This document shows, one piece after another, positions 15,152-24,152 of a stretch of DNA of 64,000 bases. Within the stretch, counting starts at the first letter, position 1; the number at the start of each line of letters is the position of its first letter. The notes below the pieces were generated by a model. That model was not told the origin of the DNA and made no database searches. It saw only the letters and a program-made list of their open reading frames with translations. The translations under genes and the position numbers were made by a program. Source of the stretch: Lentisphaerae bacterium GWF2_50_93 (lineage in GTDB: Bacteria; Verrucomicrobiota; Lentisphaeria; Victivallales; GWF2-50-93); assembly GCA_001804815.1 (NCBI GenBank), contig MHBI01000065.1, positions 4,778 through 68,777 of the forward strand, given 5' to 3'.

Positions 15152-16612
15152 ATGATATCTTTATGGGCAATAATCAAGCTCACCTGCAGGGCGGCGATGA
15201 GATCGCACATCTTCCATCTCCTACTCTTTGTGCTGCTGCTTACGATCGCGATCCTTCCCAATACCGTCCTAGGTGACGGAACTGCGTCGGGATACATCCA
15301 GGTTTCGTTGAAATACTGCCTTGGCGCAATCGGGTTCATACTGTCGCTTTCGACGATATGGGTCAGCTGCTTCATTCTTTCCAACGACCTTGAGTCATAT
15401 CAGATACACATGGTGTTCACGAAACCCGTCTCCAGGATGAAGGTCTGGATCGGCAAATGGCTGGGCGTCGTCCTGATCCACGGCATCCTTCTTCTTGTTG
15501 CATCCGGCATAGTCTACGGCCTCATACTCTGGCAGTTCTACCGGAAACCTTTTACGGCTGAGGAAAAGGCGAGGATCAATAATGAAGTCCTCGTCGGCAG
15601 AAGGGTGTTCCTACCCGACATGCCGGACGTCGATGCGAAGGTCAAGGACGAATACAGGAAGAGGGTTGATTATTTGAAATCGGCCCAGGCCGAGAATTTC
15701 CAGAACCTGTCGAATGCTGAAAAGAAGAAGATGCTCCGCGAACTCCGCAAGCAGATCATCGCCCAGCTCGGAGAAGTCAAGCCCGGCCAGACCAGTTCCA
15801 GGTACTGGGACTACAAGGGCGTTCCAAAGGATCTCAAATCCCCACTCTATTTCAGATACAGGATCTATGTCGGTAAGATATCCTCCAAGGACCAGAGGGA
15901 GACCGAAGGCTTATGGAGCATCAGGATACTTGTTCCCGAAAACGACATAAAGGACAGGAAGCCAGGAGAGGAAGTCAAGATGAGGGAGGTTTTCATCCCC
16001 AAGTCGCAGTATCCTGAAAGGGAGATGTGCGGTGTTTTCCATGAAATGGCGCTGATGCCGGCCGTAGTCGACAAGGATGGGACCGTGACGATTGCATTCA
16101 CGAATTTCGACAGGGAGCAGAAGCCTGTTTATTTCCAGGGCGCGGACGGGCCCAAGCTGCTTATAAGCGCAGGTTCGTTCTGGGATAATTATCTCAGGGC
16201 TGTCTTCGTGATTTTCCTCAGGATACTTTTCCTGGCCGGACTTGCCTGTACCGCCGGCGGACTCCTGTCAATGCCTACCGCCGTATTTGTCGTATTGTCA
16301 TATCTCCTTATTGGAATATGCGCCTCCTATATCATCAATATTGAGACGGAATTCGGCGAAGATGACGAACTGACCCAGTATGAAGCATGGCATGAGACTG
16401 CGGCCAGGGTTTTGAGCCATACAATCCTATGGGGGATAATACCAATGCAGAAGTTTGAAGTCTCCGATTCCGTGGCGAATGGCGAGTTAATTGAATACTC
16501 CATGATTGCAAGGACAGTATTCGATTTTTTCATATTGAGGGGAGTTCCAATTTTCCTTCTGGGGATATTATTGTATAGACGGAGAGAACTGGGGACAATC
16601 ATAAGAAAATGA
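15152..16612 (+). CDS. ABC-2 type permease with large extracytoplasmic domain
   Basis: A 486-residue membrane protein. N-terminal hydrophobic helices (about 20-40, 48-78 and 105-135) are followed by a soluble domain of about 230 residues, starting near 140. A C-terminal membrane part (about 350-480) has several helices. The layout, with a soluble domain between the first and later helices, is that of ABC-2 permeases such as GldF/NosY relatives. A single permease gene suggests a homodimer. The stop overlaps the next start by 4 bp (ATGA), indicating translational coupling with the TPR-like protein. The substrate is unknown; drug, lipid or polysaccharide efflux are all compatible. Confidence 0.75.
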   Translation: MISLWAIIKLTCRAAMRSHIFHLLLFVLLLTIAILPNTVLGDGTASGYIQVSLKYCLGAIGFILSLSTIWVSCFILSNDLESYQIHMVFTKPVSRMKVWIGKWLGVVLIHGILLLVASGIVYGLILWQFYRKPFTAEEKARINNEVLVGRRVFLPDMPDVDAKVKDEYRKRVDYLKSAQAENFQNLSNAEKKKMLRELRKQIIAQLGEVKPGQTSSRYWDYKGVPKDLKSPLYFRYRIYVGKISSKDQRETEGLWSIRILVPENDIKDRKPGEEVKMREVFIPKSQYPEREMCGVFHEMALMPAVVDKDGTVTIAFTNFDREQKPVYFQGADGPKLLISAGSFWDNYLRAVFVIFLRILFLAGLACTAGGLLSMPTAVFVVLSYLLIGICASYIINIETEFGEDDELTQYEAWHETAARVLSHTILWGIIPMQKFEVSDSVANGELIEYSMIARTVFDFFILRGVPIFLLGILLYRRRELGTIIRK

Positions 16613-18225
16613 GCACAGTCAGAAGAATTATTGCGCCGCTTGTCGTGTTCCTGTTCATAACAGGGATATTTGTCGTGTGCACGAATTACGTGCAGAGGCA
16701 GATAAACGGCATAAAGGTCGCCGAAAAGCTGACCGACACTGATCCGGTGGAGAATGCTCCGCCGATCGTGGCTTTTACTACTGTTGCACTTGGAAGTTTC
16801 AGGGGTATCGTGGCGGATCTTCTCTGGCTCAGGACAATCGCGCTGCAGGACAAGGGGCAGTACTTCGAAATGGTGCAGCTCGCCTCGTGGATCACCAAGC
16901 TTCAGCCGCGCTTCACGGGAGCCACCGCATATCTTGCGTGGAACATGGCCTACAATATTTCGGTGACTTTCTCGTCGCCTGAGGACAGATGGCGCTGGGT
17001 GAGGAGGGGGATAGAGCTTATCAGGGACGAGGCCCTCAACTACAATCCCGCAGATCCGGTCCTGTACAAGGAACTTGGCTGGATCTACCAGCATAAACTT
17101 GGAAATATCATGGACGACGCAAACCTTTATTACAAGAACCAGATGGCCACGGAACTAATGGACGTCTTCGGAGGGCCTGAGCCTGACTGGGAGTATCTGG
17201 CGGCAATGCCCGACAATGAGGACCAGTTCAAAAAGCACTTCAATGAAAAGTCGCCCGTATGGAAGGCACTGCAGGACTCCGGGATAAATACGCTCGACGC
17301 TCTGGAAAGAAGTTTCAGGGAGGAGAAGAAGCTGCCTGGGAAATTCACCGATAAGTTGAAGGATGGCGTGGATGCCAGGTTTGTTGAAAGCTACCTGAGG
17401 AGCAGATGGCTCAAGAGCAAGTTCAAGCTTGATCCTAAAAAGGTCATTCAGATCAACAACAAATATGGAAAACTCGACTGGCGTCTTCCTGAAGCACATG
17501 CCATATACTGGGCCACCCTGGGCATAGAGCATCAGCTTACTAAAGAACCGGATGTCAGCTGCGAACGCATGATCTCCCAGTCCCTGGCCGACTCATTCAA
17601 GGCCGGACGCCTGCTTGTTTTTGACAAGAACAACTTCAAGAGCCTTCTTCTTGCTCCGAATTTCAACATAGTCGATGCTGTAAAAAAGGAATTCGAGGAT
17701 GTCTATGAGCGTCAGAAGTCCAAGTCTTTCCTGGCAGCCAAGGAGAATTTCATGGTGGATGCGATCGTCAGCATGTACAATTTCGGGAAATACAAGAAGG
17801 CTGAAGAGTATCTCCTAGTGCTGCGGAAGGAATATCCGGGCAATCCCAGATACAGGAAGAGTCTCGAGGAATTCGCGATCAAGGAGTGGATGGAGGATGC
17901 GAAGGACGGCTCCATGAAACAGGTCATGGGGATAATCGACGGTCTTTTGTTCCAAAGCATGTATTACCTTGCTTATGGGGATGCTGAAACCGCTGTGGCG
18001 CATGAAAAGATGGCTCAGAACATATATTCCTATTACAGGCAGTCGCAGAGCGCAAGCTTGAACAGGGTGGGGCTCGCACCATATCAGGAAATAAAGGCGA
18101 AGATAATAGGCAGCTGTCTCACTAATTTTCCAAAACAGATTTCCGACAGCCTCCGCGCCGCCCTTGAGGAGCAGAAAGTGCTCAACAAGGAAGACAAGGG
18201 CATTTCAAAGGAGAAAAAGGATTGA
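16609..18225 (+). CDS. Membrane-anchored helical-repeat (TPR-like) protein of the ABC cluster
   Basis: A 538-residue protein with one N-terminal transmembrane helix (about 8-27) and a long alpha-helical periplasmic or extracytoplasmic region. Stretches such as YLAWNMAYNISVTF, LYKELGWIYQHKLGN and KKAEEYLLVLRKEYPGNPRY have the Trp/Leu/Ala/Tyr pattern of TPR helices. I do not recognise a named family. The ATG overlaps the permease stop codon, so it is very likely a partner of the ABC-2 complex, perhaps a scaffold on the outer face. No enzyme motif is visible. Confidence 0.7.
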   Translation: MSTVRRIIAPLVVFLFITGIFVVCTNYVQRQINGIKVAEKLTDTDPVENAPPIVAFTTVALGSFRGIVADLLWLRTIALQDKGQYFEMVQLASWITKLQPRFTGATAYLAWNMAYNISVTFSSPEDRWRWVRRGIELIRDEALNYNPADPVLYKELGWIYQHKLGNIMDDANLYYKNQMATELMDVFGGPEPDWEYLAAMPDNEDQFKKHFNEKSPVWKALQDSGINTLDALERSFREEKKLPGKFTDKLKDGVDARFVESYLRSRWLKSKFKLDPKKVIQINNKYGKLDWRLPEAHAIYWATLGIEHQLTKEPDVSCERMISQSLADSFKAGRLLVFDKNNFKSLLLAPNFNIVDAVKKEFEDVYERQKSKSFLAAKENFMVDAIVSMYNFGKYKKAEEYLLVLRKEYPGNPRYRKSLEEFAIKEWMEDAKDGSMKQVMGIIDGLLFQSMYYLAYGDAETAVAHEKMAQNIYSYYRQSQSASLNRVGLAPYQEIKAKIIGSCLTNFPKQISDSLRAALEEQKVLNKEDKGISKEKKD

Positions 18226-18302
18226 ACCGCCCGGATTTGAAGGTGGATTGAAAAATCCATGCCACTGAAAAAGAGCGAATTTGTATTTTGTTTTTAGTAC
18301 GG

Positions 18303-18330
18303 ATTCAGTAAACGACATCGTTTACTGAAT
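18303..18330. repeat. Perfect 12-bp stem hairpin between convergent genes
   Basis: ATTCAGTAAACG and its exact complement enclose ACAT. There is no T-run on either side. The hairpin sits between the TPR-like gene and kinase 1, where a bidirectional terminator or a mobile repeat would be expected. The rest of the 240-bp gap shows nothing coding. Confidence 0.6.
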
Positions 18331-18466
18331 ACGTGCCATCTTCGTCGCGTATCACAACACGCTGCCACCTAAATACTTGCGGTTTTTCGTTCAATGCAGG
18401 TGCGAACCATAAACAGCACAATCTTTGACAGATAATCTCGTGCGGAAGGATTTCCGCCGAGAGTAT

Positions 18467-19516
18467 CTAGGCCGACTTCTTGTATTCCATGAAAAGCTCC
18501 GAGCCCAGCTCCTTGTACGACTGATACCTCTGGGACGGGTCACGCTTGATCATCTTGTTCAAAATCCTGATTATTTCCGGATTGGTCTTGTCTGGAAGTT
18601 TTCCCATGGAATTGTTCATCCTGAGAGACAGCACATGCTTTTCAACAAGGTGCTTGATGTCTTCGGACGAGTAGAAGGTCTGGCCTGAAATCATATGGAA
18701 CATGAGCATTCCAAGGCTGTAGATCTCGCTGTACTGCGATTCCGGAGCCCCTACTATCCTCTCGGGCGGAATATAATGAGGGGAACCGAGTATCTGGTCG
18801 GCCTTGCTGCCGTTGATGGCTTCCTGTACAGGTATTGCAAGCCCATAATCGATCATCTTCACGTTTCCTCTCCGGTCTATGAGTACGTTCTGCGGTTTCA
18901 GATCCCTGAAAAGATATCCGCTGTCGTAGATATGCTGTTCGGCAGATAGTATCTGGAGGGACCAGAGAAGAATCTGGCTGTCAGGGCGTTTCACAGGAGA
19001 TTCAATTATCTGATCGAGCCTAATTCCTTCGATGAACTCATATACGGCATAATATTCATTCAGCCATACCCCGTATTCATATACTTTGGTCAGGTGGGGA
19101 TGGTTCCCGAACTTGCTGCCTGTCCTTGCCTCTGTAATGAGGGACTCGATGAGGAAATTGTCGCTTTTCATCTTCCTGGGCAGTATTTTCACTGCATATT
19201 CAAGTTCGGAATCATGCCTGTCGAAAGCATGGTATACGCTTCCCATGCCTCCTCCGCCAAGAGGTTCATAGAGCCAGTAGTCCTTCAGGAGGAACGGGAT
19301 GAAATTTGAATTCGAGCAGTCTGTACATTTTGAAATGCTCAGCGGGATGTTCTTGTCCAGATGAACCCTTGAACCGCAATTGCTGCAGATTATGAAACCG
19401 TCTTCGAGATATCCGAGTTCCGGCTTCGCCATGATCAGCTGGGTTTTCTCCCTATGCAGATCCAGCATCCCGGTATCCAGGTTTCCATTCTCATGCTTGA
19501 ACAGATTGAAGTTCAT
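18467..19516 (-). CDS. Ser/Thr protein kinase with N-terminal zinc ribbon (kinase 1)
   Basis: A 349-residue cytoplasmic Hanks-type kinase. A zinc ribbon formed by C44, C47, C64 and C67 runs straight into the kinase domain. The Gly loop is GGGGMGSVY (87-95), the ATP lysine K110, the C-helix Glu E129, the catalytic loop FRDLKPQN (D205), and the metal motif D223-Y-G instead of DFG. The activation segment ends in PPERI. No transmembrane helix or sensor domain follows, unlike typical PASTA kinases. It is closely paralogous to the protein at 39133. No phosphatase or FHA protein is adjacent. The zinc ribbon could sense metal or redox state or bind a partner. Confidence 0.9.
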   Translation of the reverse strand: MNFNLFKHENGNLDTGMLDLHREKTQLIMAKPELGYLEDGFIICSNCGSRVHLDKNIPLSISKCTDCSNSNFIPFLLKDYWLYEPLGGGGMGSVYHAFDRHDSELEYAVKILPRKMKSDNFLIESLITEARTGSKFGNHPHLTKVYEYGVWLNEYYAVYEFIEGIRLDQIIESPVKRPDSQILLWSLQILSAEQHIYDSGYLFRDLKPQNVLIDRRGNVKMIDYGLAIPVQEAINGSKADQILGSPHYIPPERIVGAPESQYSEIYSLGMLMFHMISGQTFYSSEDIKHLVEKHVLSLRMNNSMGKLPDKTNPEIIRILNKMIKRDPSQRYQSYKELGSELFMEYKKSA

Positions 19517-19777
19517 TTTTCCCTCGTTCTCGGTAACCCAGACCCTAAAATTTCATTTCTCCCTGGACAAAATTATAAGCAAATTACATGCCAAGGTTAA
19601 ATAAACTGCAGGACGCCCCTCTTTTGAGCGATAAATGTTCTTTTTAGCTTAAGGTCTTAATTCACAAGGCTATCTATATGAAGGTGTCACGGTACACTCA
19701 TTGTTGAAAAATTTCAAATACCATATGAATATTTGAATTTCCACATATTCCTGTTATTTTTGAATCTGTGTATCAAG

Positions 19778-19791
19778 GGAACCTAGGTTCC
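19778..19791. promoter_or_regulatory. Perfect 14-bp palindrome, possible operator
   Basis: GGAACCTAGGTTCC lies 39 bp before the ATG at 19831, in the 314-bp divergent region between kinase 1 and the coupled cluster. Its position and symmetry fit a dimeric repressor site. No regulator gene is adjacent, so the assignment is tentative. The rest of the region is AT-rich with no coding capacity. Confidence 0.4.
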
Positions 19792-19830
19792 ATCAATGAT
19801 TAAAATCACTAAACTCCGAGGTAGCCACGA

Positions 19831-20319
19831 ATGAACCGCGATGAAGTCAAAAAAATAGTATATGAAAATCTCCAGCAGGGTCTTTCCCTTTCCGACATCC
19901 AGAAGGTGCTTCATGACAAAGGGGAAATAATCACTTTCCTTGATTTGAGGCTTCTGGCTTCCGAACTTGAGAACCTGGACTGGAAAAAACTGGCCGGAGA
20001 AAAGGACGTTCCTCCTCCTGAGACTAAAAAGAAGGAAGAAACTGCAGATAAGGCTGATAAAACCGAGCCTGAAGGTGAAGAAGATGTGATCTCAGGTGAC
20101 AAAGGGGAATGGTCCGGAGGTACAAAAATCGAAATCAGCAAGATCACGCGTCCCGGGGTTGCATTGAGCGGAAGCGCCACGTTCGCGTCCGGTGTCAAGG
20201 CAGATTGGTTTGTCGACCAGATGGGCAGGCTTGGACTTGAAAAAGCTACCGGCAAACCGACTCCGGAAGACGTCAAGGGATTCCAGGAAGAACTTCAGAA
20301 ACAGCTGCAGGGTATGTGA
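19831..20319 (+). CDS. Conserved hypothetical protein with disordered middle
   Basis: A 162-residue protein I cannot name. Residues 1-55 form a helical domain (VKKIVYENLQQGLSLSDIQKVL), compatible with a helix-turn-helix-like fold. Residues 56-95 are Glu/Lys/Pro-rich and likely disordered. Residues 100-162 contain a small beta element (GVALSGSATFASGVKADWFVDQMGR) with the pattern of a substrate-recognition or partner-binding segment. It overlaps the next gene by 4 bp, so the two products are probably made in fixed proportion. No membrane helix or signal peptide is present. Confidence 0.65.
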   Translation: MNRDEVKKIVYENLQQGLSLSDIQKVLHDKGEIITFLDLRLLASELENLDWKKLAGEKDVPPPETKKKEETADKADKTEPEGEEDVISGDKGEWSGGTKIEISKITRPGVALSGSATFASGVKADWFVDQMGRLGLEKATGKPTPEDVKGFQEELQKQLQGM

Positions 20320-21293
20320 AAATAAAATTTTCAGGCGAAAATTTTGTGACGGATAAAAAATTCATTGAATCCATATCCGAAAATGATATCAAGGGGCTGG
20401 CGGAAGCCGACTCCAAGGGTTTCCTGATGGCTCCGGGTGAAGATGCTGAAAGCTACAGGAAGCGGCTTCTTGTGATGGACGAATCCTATTCCGAGGTCGA
20501 AAAGGAACTCTGTTCTTCCGACAGTTATAATATTTTCGGGGAGTTCACGATTGACACCAGTAAGCGCATCAGTCCGGAAATATTGGGTGAGGCTGCGGAG
20601 CTCACTCAGAGATATTATGGTTTCAACATAGACTGGGTTCCGGGTTTCTTTCTTTCGAAGAGCCTGGGTGTCCTCTGGGGTGGATGCGCCATTTCGTTCC
20701 CGGATCAGAATCAGCTGTCGATCTTCATAATCCGTGCGAATTTCGCAAAAAAGAAACGTTGGCTATTCTACCGCAGGGACGAACTTCTGGCCCATGAGCT
20801 CTGCCATGTGGCGAGAGTCCCAGTGCGTGACAGGACCTTCGAGGAGCTTTTCGCATACAGGCTCTCCCCGAGCCCCCTGAGGCGGTACATGGGGAACTGT
20901 TTCCGCCATGACTATGACGCCATCCTTTTCATACTTCCTGTCTTCCTGTTGCTGGGAATGCAGATATTGAGGTTGTTCTTCGGCCTTGACCAGAAAATTC
21001 CGATATGGCCGTTCTGGATCCTTGCAGGGATATATCCGCTTTTCCTGATGCTCCGCAACCATTTCAACCGGTATATTTTTTTCAGTGCCAAGACGAACCT
21101 CGAAAAAGCCGGCATGCCCGAACCTCTCCCCATACTTTTCAGATCCAACGGAGATGAGCTGAAAAAAATATCATCTTTGAAGGATTCAAACGAGCTCAGG
21201 AAATGGTTGGACGAAAAAGCTGGAGATGAACTGCGCTGGAAAGTGATCAAGTTTAGGTTCTTCCCCAAAAATGAAACAAGGAGCGTCTCTTGA
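20316..21293 (+). CDS. Membrane protein with HExxH metallopeptidase motif
   Basis: A 325-residue protein starting with GTG overlapping the previous TGA. The soluble N-terminal part carries H160-E161-L-C-H164 with a downstream E176/E177 in FEELFAY. This spacing fits a small gluzincin-type zinc peptidase. Two hydrophobic helices follow (about 203-222 and 230-246), then a short cytoplasmic tail. I recall similar HELCH...FEE.FAY proteins in chlamydiae and other PVC bacteria, annotated only as hypothetical. It sits between an unknown protein and a dehydrogenase with overlaps on both sides, so it may process a partner encoded nearby. Activity is inferred from the motif only. Confidence 0.7.
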   Translation: MKIKFSGENFVTDKKFIESISENDIKGLAEADSKGFLMAPGEDAESYRKRLLVMDESYSEVEKELCSSDSYNIFGEFTIDTSKRISPEILGEAAELTQRYYGFNIDWVPGFFLSKSLGVLWGGCAISFPDQNQLSIFIIRANFAKKKRWLFYRRDELLAHELCHVARVPVRDRTFEELFAYRLSPSPLRRYMGNCFRHDYDAILFILPVFLLLGMQILRLFFGLDQKIPIWPFWILAGIYPLFLMLRNHFNRYIFFSAKTNLEKAGMPEPLPILFRSNGDELKKISSLKDSNELRKWLDEKAGDELRWKVIKFRFFPKNETRSVS

Positions 21294-22351
21294 AAAAATA
21301 TAAGATTGCAGTTATTGCAGGTGACGGCATAGGTCCGGAAGTTATTGCTGAAGGCACAAAAGTACTTAAAAAGATTGGCGAACTGGACGGCTCGTTCACT
21401 TTCGAGTTTGATCATTTTCCATGGGGCTGTGCATACTATCTGAAAAACGGCAGGATGATGGATGATGACGGCATGGAGAAACTAAGGAAATATGACGCGA
21501 TCTATCTTGGAGCCGTCGGAACTCCAGGTGTCCCTGACCATGTTTCCGTAAGAGATTTGCTGTTGAAGATCCGAAGAGGCTTTGACCAGTATGTCAATCT
21601 TCGTCCTGTCCGCCTTCTGGAAGGAGCCTCCTGCCCGTTGAAAAATGTCAAACGGGAAGATATCAACATGATCGTCGTACGGGAAAACAGCGAAGGCGAA
21701 TATGCCGGTGCAGGGGAATGGTTCTTCGAGGGCAAACCGGAGGAATTAGTCCTTCAGACGGGTGTCTTTTCACGGAAAGGCACTGAAAGGATCATTCGTT
21801 ATGCTTTTGAAATTGCCCGTAAGGAGAAAAAGACATTGACAAGCATCAGCAAGGGAAACGCCCTCAATTACTCAATGGTATTCTGGGATCAGATATTCAA
21901 GGAACTGAGCAAAGACTATCCTGACGTCAAAACCTCTTCCGTACTGGTTGATGCTGCAGCCATGTTCTTCGTAAGACAGCCGCACAAGTTCCAGGTCGTA
22001 GTCACATCAAATTTGTTCGGAGATATACTCACGGATCTTGGCGCTGCCATCGCGGGTGGCATGGGACTGGCTGCGGGAGCGAATATCAATCCTGAAAGGA
22101 CCTTCCCTTCCATGTTCGAACCTGTCCATGGTTCAGCACCCGACATCGCTGGAAAAGGGATCGCGAGTCCACTGGCAGCTATCTGGTCTGCAAGCCAGAT
22201 GCTCGATTTCCTAGGACATGAGGCCTGGGGCAAAAAGGTGCTTGATGCTGTCCAGAAGACTCTGGTTGAAGCAAAGACACTCACTCCAGACGCAGGCGGA
22301 AAAGCAGAAACCTCGGAAGTCGGCGATGCGGTTGCGAACGCACTGAAGTAA
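21290..22351 (+). CDS. Tartrate/D-malate dehydrogenase-like NAD-dependent decarboxylating dehydrogenase
   Basis: A 353-residue member of the isocitrate/isopropylmalate dehydrogenase family. It opens with IAVIAGDGIGPEV. The substrate arginines are in LRPVRLL, the metal aspartates in NLFGDILTDLGAA, and the NAD site follows in EPVHGSAPDIAGKG. The pattern VREN(S/T)EGEYAG with a W-containing insert is that of tartrate dehydrogenase/D-malate dehydrogenase (TtuC/DmlA) rather than LeuB. Start is TTG, overlapping the previous stop (TTGA), so translation is coupled. Oxidation of D-malate or tartrate to pyruvate-level products is expected. Coupling to the HExxH protein is odd and unexplained. Confidence 0.85.
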   Translation: MKKYKIAVIAGDGIGPEVIAEGTKVLKKIGELDGSFTFEFDHFPWGCAYYLKNGRMMDDDGMEKLRKYDAIYLGAVGTPGVPDHVSVRDLLLKIRRGFDQYVNLRPVRLLEGASCPLKNVKREDINMIVVRENSEGEYAGAGEWFFEGKPEELVLQTGVFSRKGTERIIRYAFEIARKEKKTLTSISKGNALNYSMVFWDQIFKELSKDYPDVKTSSVLVDAAAMFFVRQPHKFQVVVTSNLFGDILTDLGAAIAGGMGLAAGANINPERTFPSMFEPVHGSAPDIAGKGIASPLAAIWSASQMLDFLGHEAWGKKVLDAVQKTLVEAKTLTPDAGGKAETSEVGDAVANALK

Positions 22352-22382
22352 TAATACCCTATAGAGACTAGCAGGAGGCTTT

Positions 22383-23150
22383 ATGGCAAAGCTCAAGGAT
22401 ATAGTTGGATTCCTCGACGGACTCTTCCTGACCAACCCGAACCTCAAGGACGACTCCAACAACGGTCTGCAGATCCAGGGCAGTATCGAAGTCAAAAAGA
22501 CGGTGTTCGGCGTCGATGCATGCAATGCGCTCTTTGAAAAGGCGATTGAGAAAAAGGCTGATTTCATATTCGTACACCATGGACTTAGCTGGAACGACAA
22601 TTTAAGGCGGCTCATCGGCCCAAATGCCAGAAGGATCGCACCGCTTTTCAAGAATGACATCTCCCTCTATGCCGCTCACCTACCGCTTGACATGCATCCT
22701 GATATCGGGCACAACGTCCTGATCGCGAGAATGCTGAAGCTCCAGAACTGCAGGAACTTTGCGAAATTCGCTGGCGGCGAACTCGGAATAGCCGGGGATC
22801 TCGAGGAGGAGACAAGCACTGCAAAACTTTCGTCCATCCTTGATAAAGAATTGGACACCAAATGTTATGTCATCGGCAATGCCTCGAAGCCTGTGAGGAA
22901 AATTGCGATAATCTCCGGCGGAGGCTGCAGGCCGGAAGGAATTACCGAGGCTGCAAGGCAGGGAATAGACTGCTTCATATCCGGCGAGGGGAACCATACT
23001 TCATATCATTTCATCAGGGAAGAGAACATCAGCGTCATTGTCGCAGGACATTATGCCACTGAAAAACCCGGAGTGCTCGCGGTGATGGACAAGATCAAGG
23101 AGAAATTCGGCATCGGCTGCGAGTTCGTAGATATTCCTACTGGATTGTAA
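22383..23150 (+). CDS. Nif3-like dinuclear metal-centre protein
   Basis: A 255-residue NIF3/YbgI family protein, hexameric ring proteins with two metals per subunit. Conserved metal ligands are in FVHHGLSW (H-H), AHLPLDMHPD, and near the C-terminus SGGGCR and GHYATE. The biochemical role of the family is unresolved; the name GTP cyclohydrolase 1 type 2 is historical. It is 31 bp after the dehydrogenase gene and probably cotranscribed, with ribosome-binding site AGCAGGAGG before the ATG. Its 3' end overlaps the convergent 2-hydroxyacid dehydrogenase gene by 14 bp. Confidence 0.9.
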   Translation: MAKLKDIVGFLDGLFLTNPNLKDDSNNGLQIQGSIEVKKTVFGVDACNALFEKAIEKKADFIFVHHGLSWNDNLRRLIGPNARRIAPLFKNDISLYAAHLPLDMHPDIGHNVLIARMLKLQNCRNFAKFAGGELGIAGDLEEETSTAKLSSILDKELDTKCYVIGNASKPVRKIAIISGGGCRPEGITEAARQGIDCFISGEGNHTSYHFIREENISVIVAGHYATEKPGVLAVMDKIKEKFGIGCEFVDIPTGL

Positions 23151-24150
23151 TTGGTGTCAGGAATTTTCCGGTTTTGAGGTATGATGCAAGGTTTTCGGCG
23201 GTCCTAAGCGACTTGCGTTCTACGGATTCCGCGGTGTTGAACGCATTGTGTGGAGTGAGTATTGCCCTGGAATCCTTCATGAGCTTTAACACTGCTGAAA
23301 CGCTTTTCCGGGCTTCAGGTTTTAGTTTGGAAGCATTTTTTCCGTCCCTGAGAACAGAAGCAAGATCCTTTTCAAAGTCATAGACGTCAAGGCCGATACC
23401 TCCGAAAATGCCTTTTTCCAGTAGTTTCAACAGATCGCCTGAAGGAGCCACTTCACCGCGTCCGACATTTATGAATATTGAACCGCTGGGCATGGACTTG
23501 AGAGTTTTATAGTCGAGCATTCCACGTGTGATGTCTGTCAGCGGCAATGCGCAGACAGCGATATCCGCATTTTCCAGCCCTTCCTTGAGAGAGACGTAGT
23601 GCAGTCCATATTTCCTTTTCATCTCAGGTTTCGGCTTTAAGTCGACACCTAGGATTTTCATCTGGAGCCCATGGGCGATGTCGACGAGTTCGGTGCCGAT
23701 TTTACCGACGCCGATTACGGTTATCCTGCGGTTGCGGATTTCGCAGCCGGTGAGGCCGTCACGGTAGAACGTCTCAAAGGACTTTCTCTGGAGCGTAAGG
23801 TTGCGGAGGAGGGCGGTCCACATCATGAGGGCCTGTTCCGCAACCGCGCGTGCTGCATATTCCGGGAGATATGCGGCTGAAATCCCAGTTCTGGCCTTCC
23901 TTAAATAATCAGATACATGGTCATATCCTGTTGAACGGGTGATGATTGCGTCCAGCTTGTCCCGCCATTCGAGCGGGAATTTCGACTGTGTCCTGGTGCT
24001 GATTATTTTCGCTGGAGGGGATTTGTGGCCGCTTTCCTGGATGGTCTTCCAGGTGAAAAGGTATTTATGTCCTTTGGGCAGGACTTCCCTGAGGATATTT
24101 TCCTCCTCTTCGAATGCCTCGTAGAAAACCGCGGAATAATTATTCTTCAT
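23137..24150 (-). CDS. D-isomer-specific 2-hydroxyacid dehydrogenase
   Basis: A 337-residue NAD-dependent dehydrogenase of the D-2-hydroxyacid family (D-lactate, glycerate or phosphoglycerate type). The Rossmann signature is VIGVGKIGTELVDIA. The catalytic Arg is in NVGRGEV, Glu in the FGGIGLDVYD region, and His in TPHNAFNT. The N-terminal part is less like SerA, and no ACT domain is present, so a D-lactate or related dehydrogenase is more likely. Cytoplasmic. The ATG lies 3 bp after the stop of the upstream gene at 24153, so the two are cotranscribed, although their functions have no obvious link. Confidence 0.88.
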   Translation of the reverse strand: MKNNYSAVFYEAFEEEENILREVLPKGHKYLFTWKTIQESGHKSPPAKIISTRTQSKFPLEWRDKLDAIITRSTGYDHVSDYLRKARTGISAAYLPEYAARAVAEQALMMWTALLRNLTLQRKSFETFYRDGLTGCEIRNRRITVIGVGKIGTELVDIAHGLQMKILGVDLKPKPEMKRKYGLHYVSLKEGLENADIAVCALPLTDITRGMLDYKTLKSMPSGSIFINVGRGEVAPSGDLLKLLEKGIFGGIGLDVYDFEKDLASVLRDGKNASKLKPEARKSVSAVLKLMKDSRAILTPHNAFNTAESVERKSLRTAENLASYLKTGKFLTPITIQ

Positions 24151-24152
24151 GT

